This document shows positions 59,578 to 64,000 of a stretch of 64,000 bases of DNA, one piece after another. Position 1 is the first letter of the stretch. Each line of letters starts with the position of its first letter. Source of the DNA: Palsa-504 sp963767565 (GTDB taxonomy: Bacteria > Actinomycetota > Actinomycetes > Streptosporangiales > Streptosporangiaceae); contig CAVYEG010000009.1 of assembly GCA_963767565.1 (NCBI GenBank), positions 62,001 through 126,000 of the forward strand. The letters run 5' to 3'. Made by a program: the position numbers and the translations under genes. The notes beneath the pieces are model-generated. The model did no database searches and was not told the DNA's origin. It saw only the letters and a program-made list of their open reading frames with translations.

Positions 59578-60855
59578 CTAAGGGATATGCTCGATGACCG
59601 GTGACGGGAGGGGCGGCGGAGGCTGGTCGCTGACCGTGGCCGCGCCGTCCAGGGCGGCCAGCGCGGCGGCCAGCTTGCCGGGGTCATCGGCGCGCAGCTC
59701 GAGCAGCGGCTGGCCCTTCGTCACCCGGTCGCCCGGCTTGGCCAGGCAGATCACGCCCGCGGCGGCGCTGACCGGGTCTTCCTTACGGGCCCGGCCCGCG
59801 CCGAGCCGCCAGGCGGCGGTACCCACGGTCAGTGCGTCCAGCCGCCTCAGCCAGCCGTCGGCGGTCGCGGGCAGGGCCGTCTGGACGTGCTGCGCCTGCG
59901 GCAGCGGCGCGTCCGGGTCCCCGCCCTGGGCGCGGACCATGTCCCGGTAGGCGGCCAGGGCGCGGCCGTCGGCGATGGCGGCGGCCGGGTCCGCGTCCAG
60001 GCCGGCCAGGGCGAGCATCTGGGCGGCCAGCGCGAGCGTGACCTCCATCAGGTCGGCCGGGCCGTGACCCTGCAGCGCCTGGACCGACTCCTCGACCTCG
60101 ACGGCGTTACCCGCCGCCCGGCCCAGCGGAGTGTCCATCCTGGTCAGCACGGCCGTGGTCCGGACGTGGTGCTCCTCGCCGAGGGCCACCATGGTCTGGG
60201 CCAGCTCGCGGGCCCGGTCGAGGTCCGTCATGAAGGCGCCGCTGCCGACCTTGACGTCCAGGACCAGCGCGCCGGTCCCCTCGGCGATCTTCTTGGACAT
60301 GATCGAGCTGGCGATGAGCGGGATCGACTCGACCGTGGCGGTCACGTCCCGCAGCGCGTACAGCCTGCGGTCGGCCGGGGCCAGGCCCGAGCCGGCCGCG
60401 CAGATGACGCACCCGACGCTGGCCAGCACGGCGATCGTCTCGGCCGGGCTCAGCGCGGTACGGAACCCGGGGATCGACTCCAGCTTGTCCAGCGTGCCGC
60501 CGGTATGGCCGAGGCCGCGGCCGGACAGCTGCGGCACGGCCCCGCCGCAGCTGGCCACCAGCGGGGCCAGGATCAGGCTGACCTTGTCCCCTACCCCGCC
60601 GGTGGAGTGCTTGTCGACGGTGGGCCGCGTCAGGGAGCTGAGGTCCAGCCGCTCGCCGGAGTCGATCATGGCCGCGGTCCAGGTCCGCAGCTCGCGGCCG
60701 TCCAGGCCCTGGAAGTAGATGGCCATCAGCAGCGCAGACATCTGCTCGTCGGCGACCTCGCGCCGGGCGTAGGCGTCGAACAGCCAGCGGATGTCATCGT
60801 CGGACAGGCGCCCGCCGTCGCGTTTGGTGGTGATCAGCGTGACCGCGTCCGTCAC
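59578..60855 (-). CDS. deoA: Thymidine phosphorylase (pyrimidine-nucleoside phosphorylase)
   Basis: 425 residues. It splits thymidine or deoxyuridine with phosphate. The signature SGRGLGHTGGTLDKLESIPG (about residues 110-129), DKHSTGGVGDKVSLILAPLV (about 81), YALRDVTATVESIPLIASSI and MSKKIAEGTGALVLDVKVGS are intact, and the C-terminal domain contains the GDRVTKGQPLLEL lobe. It starts at GTG 60855, which overlaps the cdd stop by 4 bases, so translation is coupled. The product deoxyribose 1-phosphate would need further deo enzymes not in the window. Confidence 0.95.
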   Translation of the reverse strand: MTDAVTLITTKRDGGRLSDDDIRWLFDAYARREVADEQMSALLMAIYFQGLDGRELRTWTAAMIDSGERLDLSSLTRPTVDKHSTGGVGDKVSLILAPLVASCGGAVPQLSGRGLGHTGGTLDKLESIPGFRTALSPAETIAVLASVGCVICAAGSGLAPADRRLYALRDVTATVESIPLIASSIMSKKIAEGTGALVLDVKVGSGAFMTDLDRARELAQTMVALGEEHHVRTTAVLTRMDTPLGRAAGNAVEVEESVQALQGHGPADLMEVTLALAAQMLALAGLDADPAAAIADGRALAAYRDMVRAQGGDPDAPLPQAQHVQTALPATADGWLRRLDALTVGTAAWRLGAGRARKEDPVSAAAGVICLAKPGDRVTKGQPLLELRADDPGKLAAALAALDGAATVSDQPPPPLPSPVIEHIP

Positions 60856-61391
60856 CGTGACTCCTCCGGTTGCGGTTCCCCCCGCTGCGGTTCACGGCGC
60901 TGGGCCAGGTCGGTGCCGGTGAACGCGGCCGGAAGCAGGACGTCGAGCTTGACCGGCCCGCCGTCGGTGTCCACCAGCAGCCCGGGGCCGCCGGCCTCGA
61001 GCAGCAGCTGGCGGCAGCGGCCGCAGGGCAGCAGCGGGGCGCCGTCGCCAGCCACCACGGCCACGGCGACCAGCCGCGGCGCCGCGTCCGCGCCTGAACC
61101 AGCGGCCGCCCCGTCCTCGGGCCTAGCGGCCGCCCCGTCCTCGGGCCTAGCGGCCGCCCCGTCCTCGGGCCCGGTCGCATGCCGGGCCCCGGTCGCGTGC
61201 AGGGCGCTGACCAGGCCGCACTCGGCGCACAAGGTCAGCCCGTAGGAGGCGTTCTCCACGTTGCAGCCGGTCACGAGCCGCCCGTCGGCGGCCTGGCCGG
61301 CCGCGCCGACCCGCAGTCCCGAATAGGGCGCGTAGGCCCGGGCGGCCGCCGCTACCGCGGCCGTGCGCAGGCCGGGCCAGTCGATGCTCAC
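60852..61391 (-). CDS. cdd: Cytidine deaminase with an internal repeat insertion
   Basis: 179 residues against about 130 for the tetrameric family. The zinc and proton-shuttle motifs are normal: CAECGL (Cys 55, Glu 57) and LPCGRCRQLL (Cys 123, Cys 126); YAPYSGLRVGAAG and NVENASYGLTLCAEC are typical. Between them, at about residues 66-105, an extra segment with three PEDGAAAR/G units is inserted, encoded by exact 24-bp repeats. It falls in the loop after the first zinc helix, so the enzyme may still fold. It is the first gene of the cdd-deoA-add operon, starting at GTG 61391. Confidence 0.92.
   Translation of the reverse strand: MSIDWPGLRTAAVAAAARAYAPYSGLRVGAAGQAADGRLVTGCNVENASYGLTLCAECGLVSALHATGARHATGPEDGAAARPEDGAAARPEDGAAAGSGADAAPRLVAVAVVAGDGAPLLPCGRCRQLLLEAGGPGLLVDTDGGPVKLDVLLPAAFTGTDLAQRREPQRGEPQPEESR
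61101..61172. repeat. Three 24-bp tandem repeats inside cdd
   Basis: A 24-base unit beginning AGCGGCCGCCCCGTCC occurs at 61101, 61125 and 61149 with a single change in the last copy. The length keeps the cdd frame open. Confidence 0.93.
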
Positions 61392-61430
61392 GGGGGCACT
61401 TTATCGGGCGGAAAAGTCCCTGAGGTTCCG

Positions 61431-61477
61431 GGGTCCGCGTGGGTAAGACTGCAGGGTTGCCTTACCCACGCGGACCC
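61431..61477. terminator. Long hairpin in the cdd/BMP divergent region
   Basis: Perfect 17-bp arms GGGTCCGCGTGGGTAAG (61431-61447) and CTTACCCACGCGGACCC (61461-61477) lie 40 bases upstream of the cdd start. It could be an operator or part of a leader RNA on either strand, rather than a true terminator. Confidence 0.45.
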
Positions 61478-61563
61478 TTCGGTACTCCGCCGCGGCAGGG
61501 AGCTGTCCGCGCCAGAGCAAGGAACTCTGCTAGAGACACTGCCCACTGAGCCGGGGCCCACAC

Positions 61564-61601
61564 CCGGACGAAGCGCGGTTTTCGTTCCGATCTTCGTCCG
61601 G
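61564..61601. promoter_or_regulatory. Second hairpin in the 500-base divergent region
   Basis: CCGGACGAAG (61564-61573) pairs with CTTCGTCCGG (61592-61601). The whole interval 61392-61900 has no gene and presumably holds the promoters of cdd and the BMP lipoprotein and a long 5' leader; no known riboswitch was recognised. Confidence 0.4.
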
Positions 61602-61900
61602 CCCGGCGCGGGCCGGGCCGGACGCGGGCCGCGGTTTCGCCAGGCCGGATCCCCGTCCGGTCCGGCGCGATCGGCCGGTAGACCGCCCTGTAGGAAAGCA
61701 CCAAGACGCCAGGCGGGAGACTCGGCCATATGTCCGGCGGGCCAGGAATGCCGCGGTGCCCCGGTTCCGATTCGGCAACGAGCAGGCCAGATAGGCGCGT
61801 GTCCCCTTCCCTGGTGAGGTAACCAGGCATAACCTGCGGGACAACCCAGGACGAATGCGAGGCCAGGCGCTGCCGAGTGCCTGGCCCAGTGGAGGTAAGC

Positions 61901-63043
61901 GTGAAACACAGCGCATGGGCCACGGCGGCGCTGGCCGTGTCCGCCACGCTGGTGATCGCCGCGTGTGGCAGCAGCCACAGCGGGGCCTCATCCAGCACTT
62001 CCAGCTCGGCGACGAGCTCATCGACGGCTTCGGCGGCGGGCGGGGCCAAGTTCCTCGGCTGCATGGTCACCGACACCGGCGGGATCAACGACCGGTCGTT
62101 CAACGCCTCGTCGTGGGCGGGCATGCAGGCGGCCGCGGCGGCCGACTCGAGCGTCTCCGTCAAGTACCTGCAGTCGACGACGCAGAGCGACTACACGCCG
62201 AACATCAACACCTTCCTCGGCGAGAAGTGCGGCATCATCGTCACCGTCGGCTTCCTGATGGGCGCGGCCACCGAGTCCGCGGCCAAGGCCAACCCGACCC
62301 AGAAGCTCGCCATCGTGGACTGCTCTTACGCGTCGGACTGCCTGACCGGCACCAAGGAATCCAACATCGACCAGCTGGTGTTCAACACCGTGCAGGACGG
62401 CTTCCTCGGTGGCTACCTGGCCGCGGGCATGAGCAAGACCGGCAAGGTGGCTACGTTCGGCGGTGAGGACTTCGGCACCGTCACGATCTACATGGACGGC
62501 TTCTGGGACGGCGTGCAGTACTACAACTCCAAGCACGGCACCCACGTGCAGGTGCTCGGCTGGAATGAGACGACCCAGAAGGGCTCCTTCACCGGCGACT
62601 TCACCAACCAGACCAAGGGCCAGCAGCTGACCCAGACGTTCATCAGCGAGGGCGCCGACATCATCTTCCCGGTCGCCGGCAACGTCGGTCTCGGCGCGGC
62701 CAAGGCGGTCCAGGTAGCGGACCAGGCGGCCGGCAGCCAGAAGGTGAACATGTTCTGGGTGGACACCGACGGCTGCGTCAGCGCACCGCAGTACTGCAAG
62801 TACTTCATCACCAGCGTGGAAAAGGGCATCGTGGCCGCGGTCAAGACCGCGGTGCTGAACGCGGCCAACGGCACGGCGAGCGGCAGCACCTACGTCGGCA
62901 CGCTGGCCAACGGCGGCGCGGTGCTGGCTCCGTACCACGACTTCGCCAGCCAGGTCCCGGCGGCCCTGCAGAACGAACTCAAGCAGATCCAGGCGGGCAT
63001 CGAGAACGGCTCGATCCAGACCCCGACCAAGAGCCCGGTGTAA
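61901..63043 (+). CDS. BMP-family (PnrA-like) nucleoside-binding lipoprotein
   Basis: 380 residues. A lipoprotein signal peptide ends in the lipobox LVIAAC (Cys 22), followed by a Ser/Thr linker (about 23-45). The mature part is a type I periplasmic-fold binding protein: VTDTGGINDRSFNASSWAGM near residue 54, GGYLAAGMSKTGKVATFGGE near 165 and FPVAGNVGLGAAKAVQVAD near 257. These match BmpA/PnrA purine-nucleoside receptors. GTG 61901 has GGAGG 5 bases upstream. It is followed by its ABC ATPase and faces the nucleoside catabolic operon, so nucleosides are the likely ligands. Confidence 0.92.
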   Translation: MKHSAWATAALAVSATLVIAACGSSHSGASSSTSSSATSSSTASAAGGAKFLGCMVTDTGGINDRSFNASSWAGMQAAAAADSSVSVKYLQSTTQSDYTPNINTFLGEKCGIIVTVGFLMGAATESAAKANPTQKLAIVDCSYASDCLTGTKESNIDQLVFNTVQDGFLGGYLAAGMSKTGKVATFGGEDFGTVTIYMDGFWDGVQYYNSKHGTHVQVLGWNETTQKGSFTGDFTNQTKGQQLTQTFISEGADIIFPVAGNVGLGAAKAVQVADQAAGSQKVNMFWVDTDGCVSAPQYCKYFITSVEKGIVAAVKTAVLNAANGTASGSTYVGTLANGGAVLAPYHDFASQVPAALQNELKQIQAGIENGSIQTPTKSPV

Positions 63044-63063
63044 GGGCTGACGGCAAGGCACGA

Positions 63064-63109
63064 CCGATGTGGCAGCGGTGCGGCACGACGCGCACCGCTG
63101 CCACATCGG
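63064..63109 (+). terminator. Perfect 19-bp hairpin between lipoprotein and ATPase genes
   Basis: CCGATGTGGCAGCGGTGCG (63064-63082) and its exact complement (63091-63109) enclose an 8-base loop 20 bases after the lipoprotein stop. In such operons a hairpin here keeps binding-protein mRNA more abundant than that of the ATPase and permeases. Confidence 0.7.
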
Positions 63110-63120
63110 CGTCCTGACTG

Positions 63121-63165
63121 GCGGGTTCAACACGGGCGGGTTCAACACGGGCGGGTTCCACGGGC
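63121..63165. repeat. 15-bp tandem repeat, about 2.7 units
   Basis: GCGGGTTCAACACGG at 63121 and 63136, then a partial third copy at 63151, between the hairpin and the ATPase gene. Confidence 0.85.
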
Positions 63166-63228
63166 GGAAGGGCCGCGCGAAAATGGAGGCCACTGGCATG
63201 CGGTTGCTGATGCGGAACTGAGGCGAAC

Positions 63229-64000
63229 GTGGAACTTGAGCTGAGGGGCATCACCAAGCGGTTCGGTTCGCTGGTGGCCAACGACGGGATCGACCTGGCC
63301 GTGGCTCCGGGGCAGGTGCACGCCCTGCTGGGCGAGAACGGCGCGGGCAAATCGACCCTGATGAACGTCCTGTACGGGCTGCTGCAGCCGGACGAGGGCG
63401 AGATCCTGATCGACAACCAGGCGGTCCGGTTCGGCTCCCCGAAGGACGCCATCGCGGCCGGCATCGGCATGGTGCACCAGCACTTCATGCTGGTGCCCGT
63501 GTTCACCGTGGCGGAGAACGTGACCCTCGGCATCGAGGAGACCCGCCCGCCCGGGTTGCTCGACCGGCGCAAGACGCGCCGGGACGTGCGCGAGCTGTCC
63601 CAGCGGTACGGCCTCGAGGTCGACCCGGACGCGTTGGTCGAGAACCTGCCGGTCGGCATCCAGCAGCGGGTCGAGATCGTCAAGGCGCTGGTCAGGGAGG
63701 CGACCGTGCTGATCCTGGACGAGCCCACGGCGGTGCTCACCCCCGCCGAGACCGACGACCTGTTCCGGATCATCAGGCAGCTCAAGGACAGCGGCACGTC
63801 CATCGTCTTCATCTCGCACAAGCTCAAGGAAGTCCAGGCCATCGCGGACACGATCACCGTGCTGCGCCGGGGCAAGGTGGTCGGCGAGCGGCCGCCCAGC
63901 AGCACCGAGGACGAGCTGGCCACGCTTATGGTCGGCCGGGACGTGCAGCTGCGGGTCAGCAAGCAGGCGGCCAAGCCGGGCGAGGTAGTCCTGGACGTGG
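63229..64000 (+). CDS. Nucleoside ABC transporter ATP-binding protein, 5' part
   Basis: The first 257 residues of a probably two-domain ATPase (about 500 residues in the sugar/nucleoside group); the gene runs off the window. Walker A LLGENGAGKSTLMNVLYG (Gly 35 onward), the Q-loop GIGMVHQHFMLVPVFTVAEN (about 78), the variant signature LPVGIQQRVEIVKAL in place of LSGGQ, Walker B VLILDEPTAVLTP and the switch His FISHKLKEV are present. The signature variant is normal for this group. GTG 63229 follows GAGG. Permease genes should follow outside the window. Confidence 0.93.
   Translation, partial: MELELRGITKRFGSLVANDGIDLAVAPGQVHALLGENGAGKSTLMNVLYGLLQPDEGEILIDNQAVRFGSPKDAIAAGIGMVHQHFMLVPVFTVAENVTLGIEETRPPGLLDRRKTRRDVRELSQRYGLEVDPDALVENLPVGIQQRVEIVKALVREATVLILDEPTAVLTPAETDDLFRIIRQLKDSGTSIVFISHKLKEVQAIADTITVLRRGKVVGERPPSSTEDELATLMVGRDVQLRVSKQAAKPGEVVLDV

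Noticed and set aside
56828..59581. 917-codon open frame on the plus strand
   Set aside because: Runs antisense through both the kinase and add genes; mirror-frame composition only.

Overview
The window is very GC-rich, with GTG/TTG starts, GC-biased third codon positions and many leaderless-looking genes. This points to a filamentous or soil Actinomycetota, plausibly Streptosporangiales-like; the genus cannot be fixed from sequence alone. I see no rRNA, tRNA, CRISPR array, integrase, transposase or replication origin. Gene order looks chromosomal, with operons on both strands. Coding density is high, but several intergenic stretches are packed with hairpins and short tandem repeats.

Layout. 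1-4.9 kb: end of a sedolisin (S53) protease, a permease with a C-terminal YHS domain behind a CsoR-like operator, a frameshifted DHA2-type MFS exporter and its TetR regulator. 4.9-10.2 kb: two RibD/DHFR-fold reductases flanking a questin-oxidase-like protein, a MocR/PdxR regulator with a clear operator array, a methyltransferase and NudC. 10.25-11.41 kb: no genes, but a composite inverted-repeat element and a G-rich minisatellite. 11.4-17.2 kb: a small membrane protein, a Gfo/Idh oxidoreductase, a DUF2254 membrane protein, a DGPF/YCII protein facing an ECF42-type sigma factor, and an enoyl-CoA hydratase-like protein. 17.3-22.4 kb: polyphosphate and sugar-phosphate cluster ppk2-pgi-gnd-zwf. 22.6-29.3 kb: chromate transporter, DapF, a degenerate Nudix protein, a VOC protein, and an NCS1 permease-deaminase operon.

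29.6-41 kb is the most accessory-looking part. It holds two tandem NB-ARC/TPR STAND proteins, a GMC oxidoreductase with a one-base frameshift, a nucleotidyltransferase-like protein followed by a metallophosphoesterase, and an APC permease. 41-44.3 kb: an SDR enzyme, then an overlapping LigC-type ATP-dependent ligase and LigD-type polymerase pair (NHEJ-like, no Ku in the window). 44.5-48.7 kb: divergent glpK and glpD, with an unusual RHH-HTH-RHH DNA-binding protein overlapping glpD. 49.7-54.8 kb: a hypothetical gene whose 3' end runs into a 16-bp repeat, then an aldehyde dehydrogenase-pobA operon divergent from an IclR/PobR-type regulator. 54.8-58.3 kb: upp, an FHA-like protein and a membrane Ser/Thr kinase. 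58.4-64 kb: a nucleoside catabolic operon cdd-deoA-add, divergent from a BMP-family nucleoside-binding lipoprotein and its ABC ATPase.

Two themes recur. Nucleoside and nucleobase salvage appears three times (NCS1-deaminase, upp, cdd-deoA-add/BMP-ABC). Short low-complexity or tandem-repeat expansions (10-24 bp units) sit inside or at the ends of otherwise ordinary genes: sedolisin, MFS, Cdd, upp, the FHA/kinase junction and the hypothetical at 49.7 kb. At least two of these coincide with a changed reading frame. Whether the frameshifts are biological or sequencing/assembly errors cannot be decided here.
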